Source: Deltaproteobacteria bacterium (lineage in GTDB: Bacteria > JAGRBM01 > JAHCIT01). Taken from it: a stretch of 18,147 nucleotides of DNA. The stretch is from the NCBI GenBank assembly GCA_026129095.1, contig JAHCIT010000019.1:1-18147 (forward strand), in the 5' to 3' direction. How positions within the stretch are numbered: the first letter of the stretch is position 1; each line of letters starts with the position of its first letter. Position numbers and translations under genes: made by a program. The notes under the pieces are model-generated. The model was not told the DNA's origin. It saw only the letters and a program-made list of their open reading frames with translations, and did no database searches. Shown here piece by piece: positions 1 to 8,242 of the stretch.

Positions 1-118
1 GGTCGCGGGGTGAGGCTTCACCCCCTTTATCCCCCTCTCCGGGAACCGGAGAGGGGGAGGTTTCTGGCCCCCTCTCTGCGTCTGCGGAGAGGGGGAGCCC
101 GGAGGGCGGGGGTGTGGT
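1..118. repeat. End of a type 1 repeat plus a type 2 palindromic repeat
   Basis: Positions 1-15 end in GGGGTGAGG, the terminal sequence of the 119-bp type 1 repeats found elsewhere in the window, so a copy probably runs off the left edge. Positions 19-118 resemble the 69-bp type 2 unit at 16806-16874, with the same CCCCCTT-like left end and GGGGGTGTGGT right end, but with an extra hairpin. Hairpin 31-57 has 12-bp arms around GAA; hairpin 68-95 has 9-bp outer arms. The following stretch, 119-228, is GC-rich with no gene I can support; GGTGAGG recurs at 220-226 just before the vsr stop codon. Confidence 0.7.
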
Positions 119-228
119 TTCTTCCGGGGAACCGGCACGGCCCGCGGCCGAAACCCCGCCGCCCCGCGAGAGCCCGGCGGTCCAGCGGCTCCGGGCCCGG
201 ATGAGGCAGCGCGGGAGGAGGTGAGGCT

Positions 229-642
229 TTATCCCACTTCCAGAAACCGGCGCAGGCGGCGGGCGACCGATTCCGGCCGCCTTTCGATCTGGCACTCCCA
301 GACGGTCAGGGTCCGCCAGCCGAGCCGGTTCAGACGGCGGCGGTTCAGACGGTCACGGCTGACATTCCGCTCCAGCTTGGGTTTCCAGTACGATCTTCTC
401 GACCGGGGAATCCGGCCGTCCGGGCAGTTCCCGTGGAGATGCCAGAAGCAGCCGTGGACGAAAACCGCCTTCTTCCGGGTCCGGAACACGAGGTCGGGCT
501 TTCCGGGCAGATCCCGGCCGTGAAGACTGCACTGGAAGCCCAGCGATGACACGATTTTCCGGGCTGCCAGTTCCGGCGATGTGTGCCGGGACCGGATGCG
601 CCGCATGTTTTCCGAGCGGCGGAGGGGAGAGAGGGAGTCCAT
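229..642 (-). CDS. vsr: Very short patch repair (Vsr) DNA mismatch endonuclease
   Basis: 137-aa Vsr endonuclease. In this family the enzyme nicks 5' of the T in T:G mismatches made by deamination of 5-methylcytosine, which protects sites modified by the partner methyltransferase. The N-terminus SENMRRIRSRHTSPEL matches the family start and includes the conserved Glu24. PDLVF carries metal-binding Asp50. FVHGCFWH at 61-68 holds catalytic His68. The zinc ligands Cys65, His70, Cys73 and Cys117 (VWEC) are all present, so the protein looks intact. The ATG directly abuts the TGA of the upstream HNH gene, so the two are translationally coupled. It is the last gene of the dcm-HNH-vsr operon, and its context implies that it repairs the methylation target of that Dcm. 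Confidence 0.95.
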   Translation of the reverse strand: MDSLSPLRRSENMRRIRSRHTSPELAARKIVSSLGFQCSLHGRDLPGKPDLVFRTRKKAVFVHGCFWHLHGNCPDGRIPRSRRSYWKPKLERNVSRDRLNRRRLNRLGWRTLTVWECQIERRPESVARRLRRFLEVG

Positions 643-1242
643 TCACCCGCTCGTCCCGGCAGGGAACTTCCTTTTCAGCCAGTCCAGAACCGCGATCTGG
701 TCCGCGATGGTGGCACGGCGGACCTGAATAAGCAGCTTGCGCGCCGAAGGGCGGTCGAGCGTCAGGTTCTTCGCTCCTTCGTTGCAGACGGAACAGACCG
801 CCCGCAGGTTTGAAAGCTCGTCGGCACCACCCATGCTTTTGTCGATGATATGGCCGATGTGAAGCCGGGTTTTCCGGCCGCTGTCGTAGGGGTGCGGCTC
901 ACCGGCCACCGCGCCGCACTGCTGGCAGGTAAACCCGTTCCGGTCCAGCACCAGCGACCGGGTTTCCTTACTGATCGAACGGGCAAAGGCCGGTACCGGC
1001 TTGGGGTCTTCCAGAAGGTATTCGCCCGGCTTCAGGCCCGACCGGTCCTTGTTCGTCAGGATGCGGTAGCCTTCCTCGTCGCGGAGTTCGCGAACCCGCC
1101 GTGCCCATTCCGTAATACCGCCTGCTGCCTCACGCAGCTCGTAGGAATCCAGAACCCGGCCGATATTGGCCAGAAAGTAATCCCGTAACTTCGCACGGGC
1201 CCCATCCCCGCGCTTTTTTATCCCGCTGCCGCGCTTCGCCAC
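643..1242 (-). CDS. HNH restriction endonuclease with winged-helix-like N-terminal domain
   Basis: About 199 aa from a GTG at 1242, chosen because GAGGGG lies just upstream and because further upstream extension would run deep into the dcm gene. Even so it overlaps the dcm 3' end by 25 bp (1218-1242), typical of a coupled operon. Residues ~15-85 (LRDYFLANIGRVLDSYELRE, then WARRVRELRDEEGYRI) look like a small helix-turn-helix/winged-helix DNA-binding module. The HNH domain follows: Cys106 and Cys109 (CQQC), His131 in HIGHIID, Asn145 in SNLRAVC, and Cys150/Cys153 in CSVCN, so a zinc-bound beta-beta-alpha metal fold is expected. Flanked by a C5 methyltransferase and Vsr, it is most likely the cleaving subunit of a type II restriction-modification system. 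The recognition sequence cannot be read from the protein. Confidence 0.85.
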   Translation of the reverse strand: MAKRGSGIKKRGDGARAKLRDYFLANIGRVLDSYELREAAGGITEWARRVRELRDEEGYRILTNKDRSGLKPGEYLLEDPKPVPAFARSISKETRSLVLDRNGFTCQQCGAVAGEPHPYDSGRKTRLHIGHIIDKSMGGADELSNLRAVCSVCNEGAKNLTLDRPSARKLLIQVRRATIADQIAVLDWLKRKFPAGTSG

Positions 1243-2210
1243 TTCTCGCCCCTCAGTGAGTTCACGATCGATTGCCCCACGGCCCGTGCAACCGGAGGGG
1301 GAAATGCATTGCCAACCTGCCGGTAGGCGGCGGTCTTCCGGCCGGCGAATTTCCACTCATCCGGAAACCCCTGTATGCGGGCAACCATCGGAACGGTCAG
1401 CTTGGGAAGCTGCCGGGCCGGGAAACCGGCACCGGGCGGCTCGTCGCCGATTCCCAGACCGTCCACGCCCAGTTCGGCCCACTGGCGGCGGGCGCGAGTG
1501 GGCCCCAGGTCAGGCCCGCCGTGCTTCCGCGAGCCGCCCACGACCGTCGGCGCAATGCCGTTCGCCTTCTTCAGCCACCAGCTTCCGCCCTTCCAGCCCC
1601 GCGAGAGCATCAGGCTTCCGATGGTTTCCGAGACCGTCGGCGTCCGTACAGACGCCTCCGGCCACTCGAACAGCGGCGAATGTTTCTGCTTGATGGCGAC
1701 AAGGATAAACCGCGGCCGGAGCTGGGGGACTCCATAGTCCGATGCATTCAGGACCCGCCAGTCCGCCCAGTATCCCCAGCGGTTCAGCTTCTGGATGATC
1801 CGTTTCCGGTAGTCATCGAACTTTTCCGAGGCAAAACCGCGCACGTTCTCCAGCATCACGGCAGCCGGGTCCATCTCCATCACCAGCCGCAGGGCCTCGG
1901 GGAAAAGATCACGCTCGTCCTCCGGTCCGAGCTGCTTGCCGGCGATGGAAAATGGCGGACAGGGGACCCCGCCCGCCAGAAGGTCAATTCCCCGCCAGGC
2001 GGTCCCGTCAACCTCGCGGATGTCTGTGTTGAGCACTTTCCAGCCGGGGCGGTTGCTGCGAAGGGTTTCGCAGGCGATCTCCTCGATCTCCACGGCCCCT
2101 TCCATGCTGAAACCCGCCTGTTCGAGGCCCAAAGCCTGCCCGCCGCCGCCCGCGCAGATCTCGAAGACACTGAGCGGGGAGGAGGACCTGGATTTCCTGC
2201 GGGTTAGCAC
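1218..2210 (-). CDS. dcm: DNA (cytosine-5-)-methyltransferase
   Basis: 330-aa C5-cytosine methyltransferase, transferring methyl from S-adenosylmethionine to cytosine in a specific DNA site. All core motifs are visible in order: motif I FEICAGGGGQALGLEQAGF (SAM binding, ~16-34), motif IV GGVPCPPFS with catalytic Cys84, motif VI ENVRGF (121-126), motif VIII QLRPRF (163-168), a target-recognition stretch of ~190-275, MVARIQGFPDEW (motif IX-like) and motif X RQVGNAFPPPVA (297-308). The ATG at 2210 leaves four or more residues before the first strand, as is usual. It is the first gene of a minus-strand operon with the HNH nuclease and Vsr, lying 60 bp beyond the purA stop. The residual CCTCACC repeats near 2263-2274 mark that junction. 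Confidence 0.95.
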   Translation of the reverse strand: MLTRRKSRSSSPLSVFEICAGGGGQALGLEQAGFSMEGAVEIEEIACETLRSNRPGWKVLNTDIREVDGTAWRGIDLLAGGVPCPPFSIAGKQLGPEDERDLFPEALRLVMEMDPAAVMLENVRGFASEKFDDYRKRIIQKLNRWGYWADWRVLNASDYGVPQLRPRFILVAIKQKHSPLFEWPEASVRTPTVSETIGSLMLSRGWKGGSWWLKKANGIAPTVVGGSRKHGGPDLGPTRARRQWAELGVDGLGIGDEPPGAGFPARQLPKLTVPMVARIQGFPDEWKFAGRKTAAYRQVGNAFPPPVARAVGQSIVNSLRGEKWRSAAAG

Positions 2211-2269
2211 GGACGCAATTTACTCCTGAAGCCCAGGGTCTTCAACTGCCCCCGCCCTAACCCCTCACC

Positions 2270-3598
<1,329 letters not shown>

Positions 3599-4621
3599 TT
3601 ACCGCTTCCCTTTCTTCGCTGCGGCTTTCGCGGCCGGGCCTTTCGGGACCGCCCCCAGCGCGGCGGCCTCCGAATCGAGCGCGAACCCCACGGCCGGGGC
3701 CTCGCGCCCGTAGTTCCCGCAGAGCCGGTCGTAGCGGCCGCCCTTCAGGACGGCCTCCGCGGCGCCGGGGAGATACCCCCGGAACAAAATGCCGGTGTAG
3801 TATTCGAATCCGTCGGCGAGGCCGAGGTCGTACGACCGCCGCACGCGCCGTTTTTCGAGCGCCCGGTCCAGCGCGGCAAGTCCGGTAAGCTCGCGTCCCA
3901 CGATGCCGCCCCACCCCTTCGCGGCGCGGCTTGCCTCGGCGAAGGTTCCCCAGGTGCGGGTGAGCACGGCGAGCCTGAGGCGCGGGGCCGAACCTTTCGC
4001 CCAGCGTTCGATCTCGAACGCCTCCTTGCGGACGATCCAGCCGATCACCTCGTCCCGTTCCCTTTCGGGGATGCGGGCCGCGTCAACGAGTTTCGCCACG
4101 ATTCCGGCGTGGCCGATGTCTATGACGGCGTCCGGGCGGGCTGCTTTCAGGGTTTCCCAGGCGAGCGCGACGATCTCGGCGTCGGCCTCTCCGGCCTTCG
4201 CGCCGGTTTTCGTCCCGATCAGCTCGGCCCCGACCTGGTGGATCTCCCGCGCCCCGGAAAGCCCCCCTGCCCCCTCGCGCCGGAGCACCGCCCCCCGGTA
4301 GGAGACGCGCACGGGGAGATCACGGCCGAGCACACCGGAGGCAAACAGGCGCGCCACCTGCGGGGTGAAGTCCGGCCGGAAGGCGAGGGTTTCCCCCGTC
4401 ACCGGGTCAATGAGCCGGAAGGTGTTGCCGAGCGACCGCTCGCCGAGGCCGGGCCGGAGCACCTCGAAGTTCTCCACCGACGCCGTGATGACGCGCCGGT
4501 AGCCCTTCCGGGCGAACAGCGCGTCGAGCCGCCGCCAGTAACGCTGGAGGCGCGCCGTCGTTTCCGGGCCGTGGTCGCGGAAACCCGCCGGAAGGCGTGT
4601 GCGGTGGAGCGTGTTCTGCAC
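3599..4621 (-). CDS. hisZ: ATP phosphoribosyltransferase regulatory subunit HisZ
   Basis: 340-aa class II aminoacyl-tRNA-synthetase-like protein. HisZ pairs with the short form of HisG to make the hetero-octameric enzyme that starts histidine synthesis and binds histidine for feedback control. The sequence shows the HisZ start LPAGFRDHGPE, motif-2-like FRLIDPVTGETLAFRPDFTPQVAR and RVSYRGAVLRRE, and C-terminal YDLGLADGFEYYTGILFRGY and GGRYDRLCGNYG. True HisRS is less likely because the C-terminal anticodon-binding domain is missing at this length. Translation starts at GTG 4621, 20 bp after the serA stop, with only weak Shine-Dalgarno sequence (GGCAGAG). The tail GPAAKAAAKKGKR is lysine/alanine rich and looks unstructured. 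A short hisG is implied elsewhere in the genome. Confidence 0.92.
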   Translation of the reverse strand: MQNTLHRTRLPAGFRDHGPETTARLQRYWRRLDALFARKGYRRVITASVENFEVLRPGLGERSLGNTFRLIDPVTGETLAFRPDFTPQVARLFASGVLGRDLPVRVSYRGAVLRREGAGGLSGAREIHQVGAELIGTKTGAKAGEADAEIVALAWETLKAARPDAVIDIGHAGIVAKLVDAARIPERERDEVIGWIVRKEAFEIERWAKGSAPRLRLAVLTRTWGTFAEASRAAKGWGGIVGRELTGLAALDRALEKRRVRRSYDLGLADGFEYYTGILFRGYLPGAAEAVLKGGRYDRLCGNYGREAPAVGFALDSEAAALGAVPKGPAAKAAAKKGKR

Positions 4622-4641
4622 GTGTTACCCGGAACTCTGCC

Positions 4642-6237
4642 CTAGAACTTCACCTGGAAGACTGTCTCGATGTTGGGCAAACCGGCCATCTCTGTCAACG
4701 CCTCGCCCGGGGCGGCGGCGTCGATGGAGACGATCGAAATGGCCTTCCCGCCCGGCTGGTCGCGCCCCAGGGTGAGATTGGCCACGTTCACCTTGTACTT
4801 CTCCATCAAGCGGCCCACGTTGCCGATGACGCCGGGGCGGTCGAGGTTCGTGAAGACGAGCATCGCGCCCTCCGGCCGGGCCTCGACCGAGACATCGTTG
4901 ATCCTGACGATGCGCGGGTCGTCCTTGCCGAACAGCGCGCCTTCGAGGAGCTGCGGCGGGCGGTCCCGGTGCTGCGTGATGATGCGGATATAGGAGGCGT
5001 AGTCGGTGGCGGTGCTGGTTTTCGTCTCCGTCACCGGGATGCCGCGGGCTTTTACCATCACCGGCGCGTTCACGTAGTTCACCGACTCGTTGCCGAGGCC
5101 GTGCATGAGGCCCCGGAGGGCGGCCACCGTGAGCGGCTTGGTGTCGAGGTCCGCCACCGCGCCGCCGTACTCGATCTGGATCGCCTCGAACCCTTCGGGG
5201 TGGATCTGCGCGTGGAACGAGCCCATGCGCTCGGCGAGCCGGATATAGGGCCGCAGGACCGGCGCCAGCTCGGCGCTGATCGCCGGGCTGTTCACGGCCG
5301 CCATGACGACGCCCTTGACGAGATAGTCGGCGATCTGCTGCGCGATCTGGATGGAGACCTGGATCTGCGCCTCGGTGGTGGAGGCCCCCAGGTGCGGCGT
5401 GAAGATCACGTCCTCGCGGCGGAGCAGCGGGTGGTCGGGGGGCGGCGGCTCCTCGACGAACACGTCGAGGGCGGCCCCGGCCACCTTGCCCGACTCCAGC
5501 CCCTCGACGAGGGCGGCCTCGTCCACGATCCCGCCCCGCGCGCAGTTGATGATCCGGACGCCCTTTTTCATGAGTTCGATGGCGCGCTTCCCGACGACGC
5601 CGCGGGTCTGGTCGTTCAGCGGCGTGTGGACGGAGATGAAGTCGGCCCGGCGGAACACGTCGTCCAGCTCCACGATCTCGACGCCCATGCTGGCGGCGCG
5701 CTCAGGGGTGATGAACGGGTCGTAGGCGATCACCTTCATCTTGAGGCCGATGGCCCGGTCGGCGACGATGCCGCCGATGTTGCCGATGCCGACGAGCCCC
5801 AGCGTCTTGCCGGCGAGCTCGACGCCCTTGAACTTCTTTTTGTCCCACTTCCCGGCGCGCAGGCTCGCCGTCGCCTGCGGGATCATCCGCGCCATGCTCA
5901 TCATGAGCGAGACGGTGTGCTCGGCCGTGGTGGTGGAGTTCCCGCCCGGCGTGTTCATCACGACGATGCCGCGGCCGGTGGCCGCGTCGCAGTCGATGTT
6001 GTCCACGCCGATGCCGGCGCGCCCCACGACTTTGAGGCTTTTGCCCGCAGCGATGACTTCCTTCGTCACGCGGGACTCGCTGCGGACGACCAGCGCGTCG
6101 TAGCCGGGAATCTCCTCAATGAGTTCCTCCGGCTTCATCCCCGTGCGGACGGTGACGGCCAGTTCCTTCTGGCTTTTCAGTATCTGTAGCCCCTCGTCAG
6201 CGAGGGGGTCGGCGACCAGTACCTTGTAAATGCCCAA
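4642..6237 (-). CDS. serA: D-3-phosphoglycerate dehydrogenase
   Basis: 531 aa from a TTG at 6237. Oxidises 3-phosphoglycerate to 3-phosphohydroxypyruvate with NAD+, the entry to serine synthesis. The TTG is preferred because GGAGAGG lies 7 bp before it and GIYKVLVADPLADEGL is the family N-terminus; longer readings add non-conserved residues. The Rossmann glycine motif is GIGNIG (150-155). The catalytic triad residues are Arg234 (NCARGG), a Glu at 262-263 (DVFVEEPP) and His282 (FTPHLGAS). An intervening domain is followed by a C-terminal ACT domain (VFTNLDRPGVIGNVGRLM...) that in this family senses serine. The length fits the long SerA type. Its promoter may lie in the 96-bp gap from the receiver gene, or it may be read through from it. 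Confidence 0.96.
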   Translation of the reverse strand: MGIYKVLVADPLADEGLQILKSQKELAVTVRTGMKPEELIEEIPGYDALVVRSESRVTKEVIAAGKSLKVVGRAGIGVDNIDCDAATGRGIVVMNTPGGNSTTTAEHTVSLMMSMARMIPQATASLRAGKWDKKKFKGVELAGKTLGLVGIGNIGGIVADRAIGLKMKVIAYDPFITPERAASMGVEIVELDDVFRRADFISVHTPLNDQTRGVVGKRAIELMKKGVRIINCARGGIVDEAALVEGLESGKVAGAALDVFVEEPPPPDHPLLRREDVIFTPHLGASTTEAQIQVSIQIAQQIADYLVKGVVMAAVNSPAISAELAPVLRPYIRLAERMGSFHAQIHPEGFEAIQIEYGGAVADLDTKPLTVAALRGLMHGLGNESVNYVNAPVMVKARGIPVTETKTSTATDYASYIRIITQHRDRPPQLLEGALFGKDDPRIVRINDVSVEARPEGAMLVFTNLDRPGVIGNVGRLMEKYKVNVANLTLGRDQPGGKAISIVSIDAAAPGEALTEMAGLPNIETVFQVKF

Positions 6238-6333
6238 GGGAAAACCTCTCCAGAAGCGCGAAACCGGACGGGTGGCAGGGCCCCAAACGGACCCGGCCGC
6301 CCCCACCGGCGAGAACCGTTTACAGCGGGCGGG

Positions 6334-6705
6334 CTAATTCCGCAAGAGCCGGGAGACGGCCGAAAGCAGTTCGGTCATGCCGTCGGTCTTGCACACGTAG
6401 GCGTCGGCCCCGGCGTCCAGGGCCCTCAGTTCCATCTCCTGCCGGGGCAGGGCCGAGAACATGACGATGCGGGGCCTGCCGCCGGGGTGGCGGCGGATGA
6501 TGCGGATCAGGTTCTCGCCCGTGAGGGCGGGCATCTGGTGGTCAATGACGACGAGGTCGGGGTCGAACTGGCGGATCCGCTGGGCCGTGCCGAGCACCTC
6601 GGCGGAGATCTGGACCTCGTAGGAGGCCATCTGGAGGGTGCGCTCCAGGAGCGTCAGCATCGCCGCGTCGTCGTCGATCACGAATATTTTCGGCTTTGCG
6701 GACAT
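6334..6705 (-). CDS. Stand-alone response regulator receiver protein (CheY-like)
   Basis: 123-aa single receiver domain with no output domain. MSAKPKIFVIDDDAAM gives the acidic pocket (Asp11-13). Asp55 in LVVIDHQMP is the phosphoacceptor, Ser84 in MFSA is the switch Ser/Thr, and Lys106 in YVCKTDG completes the active site, so it should be phosphorylatable. The ATG at 6705 is chosen because the receiver fold begins right after it; GAGG lies ~10 bp upstream. Upstream in-frame residues are low-complexity and GC-rich. No histidine kinase is nearby, so it is an orphan that must act through protein contacts. Before the 6883-8604 island arose it would have sat ~180 bp downstream of the aminotransferase. 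Confidence 0.88.
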   Translation of the reverse strand: MSAKPKIFVIDDDAAMLTLLERTLQMASYEVQISAEVLGTAQRIRQFDPDLVVIDHQMPALTGENLIRIIRRHPGGRPRIVMFSALPRQEMELRALDAGADAYVCKTDGMTELLSAVSRLLRN

Positions 6706-6760
6706 CCCGTTCGACCTCGTTCCCCCGGAACCGGACTCCACTCCCCCGCCCTGCGGGCAC

Positions 6761-6848
6761 CCCCTCAACTCACATGAGGGGATGGAGGATAAGGAGCGGC
6801 CCCTGAACTCCCCCTCGCATGAGTGAGGGGGTGGCTGCGGAAGCAGCC
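6761..6848. repeat. Cluster of three hairpins (type 3 palindromic repeats)
   Basis: Hairpin 1, 6761-6781: CCCCTCA/TGAGGGG, 7-bp arms. Hairpin 2, 6810-6831: CCCCCTC/GAGGGGG around GCATGAGT. Hairpin 3, 6833-6848: GGCTGC/GCAGCC closed by a GGAA (GNRA-type) tetraloop. They lie just upstream of the receiver gene. The 378-bp gap 6706-7083 otherwise holds the 12-bp island-edge core at 6883, a 31-nt uninterrupted purine run (6915-6945), a candidate promoter at 6955 and a foldable leader at 7006. Confidence 0.6.
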
Positions 6849-6882
6849 GGGGAAGTCGTGTTCCCTCAATCGGCGGGAAAAA

Positions 6883-6894
6883 CCTACTTCGCCG
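6883..6894. repeat. Left-edge 12-bp direct repeat core (att-like)
   Basis: CCTACTTCGCCG here is identical to the stop-codon end of both longer copies (from 7917 and from 8556), in the same orientation. On the minus strand it reads GCG AAG TAG preceded by GCA CCG, i.e. A-P-A-K-stop, against A-P-A-A-K-stop in the real aminotransferase. I read it as a diverged third copy that marks the outer edge of the island. A chance match cannot be excluded for 12 bp. Confidence 0.5.
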
Positions 6895-6954
6895 GTGCGG
6901 GGGATTTCAAGGACGGGGAGGAGGGGGAGGGAGAGAAGAAAGGGATAAGCCGGA

Positions 6955-6984
6955 TTGACGCTCCACACGCGCAAGAGCCAAAAT
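6955..6984 (+). promoter_or_regulatory. Candidate sigma-70 promoter for the AbiJ-like gene
   Basis: TTGACG (6955-6960), an 18-bp spacer, then CAAAAT (6979-6984). Start of transcription would be near 6991, giving a leader of ~93 nt that contains the foldable element at 7006-7066. Pattern match only. Confidence 0.35.
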
Positions 6985-7005
6985 GAGCGCAGGGGCTATT
7001 GACGG

Positions 7006-7066
7006 TTTTCCAAACCAACGCGGGCCGTTTCCGGCCGGTGCGCCAAGTGGCGTGCTGTTTGGGAAA
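7006..7066 (+). other. Foldable multi-branch leader element
   Basis: A 10-bp closing stem pairs TTTTCCAAAC (7006-7015) with GTTTGGGAAA (7057-7066), with a single G:U. Inside are two small hairpins: GGCCG-TTTC-CGGCC (7023-7036) and GCGCC-AAGT-GGCGT (7040-7053). The element ends 17 bp before the GTG of the frameshifted gene. It could be a cis-acting RNA, an attenuator or an insertion-end palindrome; I do not recognise a known riboswitch. Confidence 0.4.
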
Positions 7067-7083
7067 GTGACGAGGGAGAGGGT

Positions 7084-7909
7084 GTGAGTAGCCTCAAGCC
7101 AGCCGAAGCCAAACTATTAGAAGACCTGTTTGGAATGGCTAGCGGGTACGTACTCGATTTTTCCAATGACACGTTTCGTACATTTTTTCGCCAAACAGTA
7201 AATATCGATATCTGGGCCGACAAATATCATTCTGGTAGTGGCTCCAAGGGAAAGCGTCTCCGCACATTCTGGGAGAAAGAATCGGACCCGATTGTAGGCA
7301 GGGCTCTTCACGAAATGCTCGCCTACTGGAAAGTATTGAACCCCGTATTCGAGAGTGAGGATATCGAAGCGAGATACAATCAGGCACAAGTAATTGCCAA
7401 CCGGCTGTTAGGAAAGCCCAACCTCTCGCCTGAGGAAGAATTCCTGAGACGTGATTTTGGGAACATATCTTTCAAACAGTTGCCCATTGAGGCTGATATG
7501 ATCGAACTACTTGAGCAGCGGTTGAAAGAAGCCACACGGACTCTTGACAGCAAAGCACCGCTCGCCACGATTTTTTTTGTGTGGCAGTATTCTCGAAGGC
7601 GTACTCCTTGGCTTCGCATCGCATGAACCGGCCAGGTTCAATTCCGCCGCGTGCAGACCAAAGGGTAAGGACGGGAAAGCTAAGCATTTTCAGGAGTGGA
7701 CATTGGCCCAATTCATCGATGTTGCATGTGAATTGGGTTTACTGAAGCTAGATGACCAAAAGTTCAGTCATGTATTGCGGGAGTTCCGAAACTACATCCA
7801 CCCCTATCAGCAGCGTGCGTCCAGATTTAACCCGGATATGCATACTGCCGAAATATGCATGCAGGTACTGAAGGCCGCAGTTGCCGGAATGGCAGGCGAA
7901 CGGAAATAG
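7084..7909 (+). pseudogene. AbiJ-like/HEPN-type abortive-infection candidate, frameshifted in an 8-T run
   Basis: GTG start at 7084 with GAGGGAGAGG just upstream. The first frame opens EDLFGMASGYVLDFSNDTFRTFFRQ and runs to 7626. The second frame continues FLCGSILEGVLLGFASHEPARF, then HFQEWTLAQFIDVACELGLL and FRNYIHPYQQ, to a TAG at 7909. The frames meet at eight T residues (7571-7578). With seven T the reading is ATIFLCGSILEG, one uninterrupted 274-aa protein, so a single extra T is the simplest explanation. I recall this two-part layout from conserved hypothetical/abortive-infection (AbiJ-like) proteins, but assign it only tentatively. The C-terminal RNYIH resembles, imperfectly, a HEPN RNase R-x(4-6)-H motif. 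The gene is AT-rich for this window (25 G/C of 60 at 7141-7200), a sign of transfer. Confidence 0.7.
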
Positions 7910-7913
7910 CCAT

Positions 7914-7965
7914 CCCCCTACTTCGCCGCCGGGGCCCCGGCGATGAGGAGGCGCTGGGCGGCGGC
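7914..7965. repeat. Displaced copy of the aminotransferase 3' end (direct repeat 1)
   Basis: 52 bp matching 8553-8604 at 51 positions, in the same orientation. On the minus strand it still encodes AAAQRLLIAGAPAAK and the TAG stop. The only mismatch (7936) is a third-position Gly change, GGG for GGA. Beyond 7965 the match fades, although GGC AAG (Gly-Lys) is still shared at 7972-7977. It begins 4 bp after the stop of the frameshifted gene and runs up to the promoter of the toxin-antitoxin pair. Confidence 0.9.
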
Positions 7966-7972
7966 CATTATC

Positions 7973-8001
7973 TTGCCTTGCTCCCAATGGCGGACCATAA
8001 T
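7973..8001 (+). promoter_or_regulatory. Candidate sigma-70 promoter of the vapD toxin-antitoxin pair
   Basis: TTGCCT (7973-7978), exactly 17 bp, then CATAAT (7996-8001). Transcription would begin near 8008, ~28 nt before the antitoxin ATG. The -35 box lies at the faded edge of direct repeat 1, so the module carries its own promoter. Confidence 0.5.
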
Positions 8002-8035
8002 TTGCCGTCGTTAGCAATGAGGACGGAGACGATAA

Positions 8036-8242
8036 ATGGCGACACCCCTGCCCCAGCAACCGGTTGACGCGAATTCGCTAGTAGGCACATTCCGGCGTTT
8101 CGGCGAATACGGCCCTGTTTATGAAATCCTCACCATGCGCAAGGAGGGACCCGTCACACTTGTCGATGTCGAGGTTCCGGAGACTGGTGCCAAGACCACT
8201 GTGCGCCTAGAGGACGTTCTTGCTGATCCCGAGGCCAGGTGA
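8036..8242 (+). CDS. VapX/DUF5397-like antitoxin of the VapD pair
   Basis: 68 aa. The core LVGTFRRFGEYGPVYEIL, then a short acidic beta segment and VRLEDVLADPEAR at the C-terminus, matches the DUF5397 pattern of small proteins encoded just upstream of vapD. GGACGGAG precedes the ATG at 8036 with normal spacing. Its TGA (8240-8242) shares one base with the vapD ATG, so the two proteins are coupled. By position and size it should be the antitoxin that binds and silences VapD. No separate DNA-binding domain is obvious in it, so autoregulation cannot be argued from sequence. Family naming is from memory of the motif; the pairing is strong. Confidence 0.75.
   Translation: MATPLPQQPVDANSLVGTFRRFGEYGPVYEILTMRKEGPVTLVDVEVPETGAKTTVRLEDVLADPEAR

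Noticed and set aside
4597-6189. 530-codon open frame on the plus strand
   Set aside because: It lies antisense to serA, whose motifs are complete; its His/Asp/Arg-rich translation is the usual product of reading a high-GC gene backwards.
7571-7578. Programmed ribosomal frameshift
   Set aside because: No downstream stimulatory structure or upstream Shine-Dalgarno-like element was found; a one-base indel in a homopolymer is simpler, though transcriptional slippage remains open.
7914-8000. Short antisense peptide gene ending in the displaced aminotransferase tail
   Set aside because: The frame can be extended to an ATG near 8000, but no ribosome binding site is seen and it is better explained as a gene remnant.
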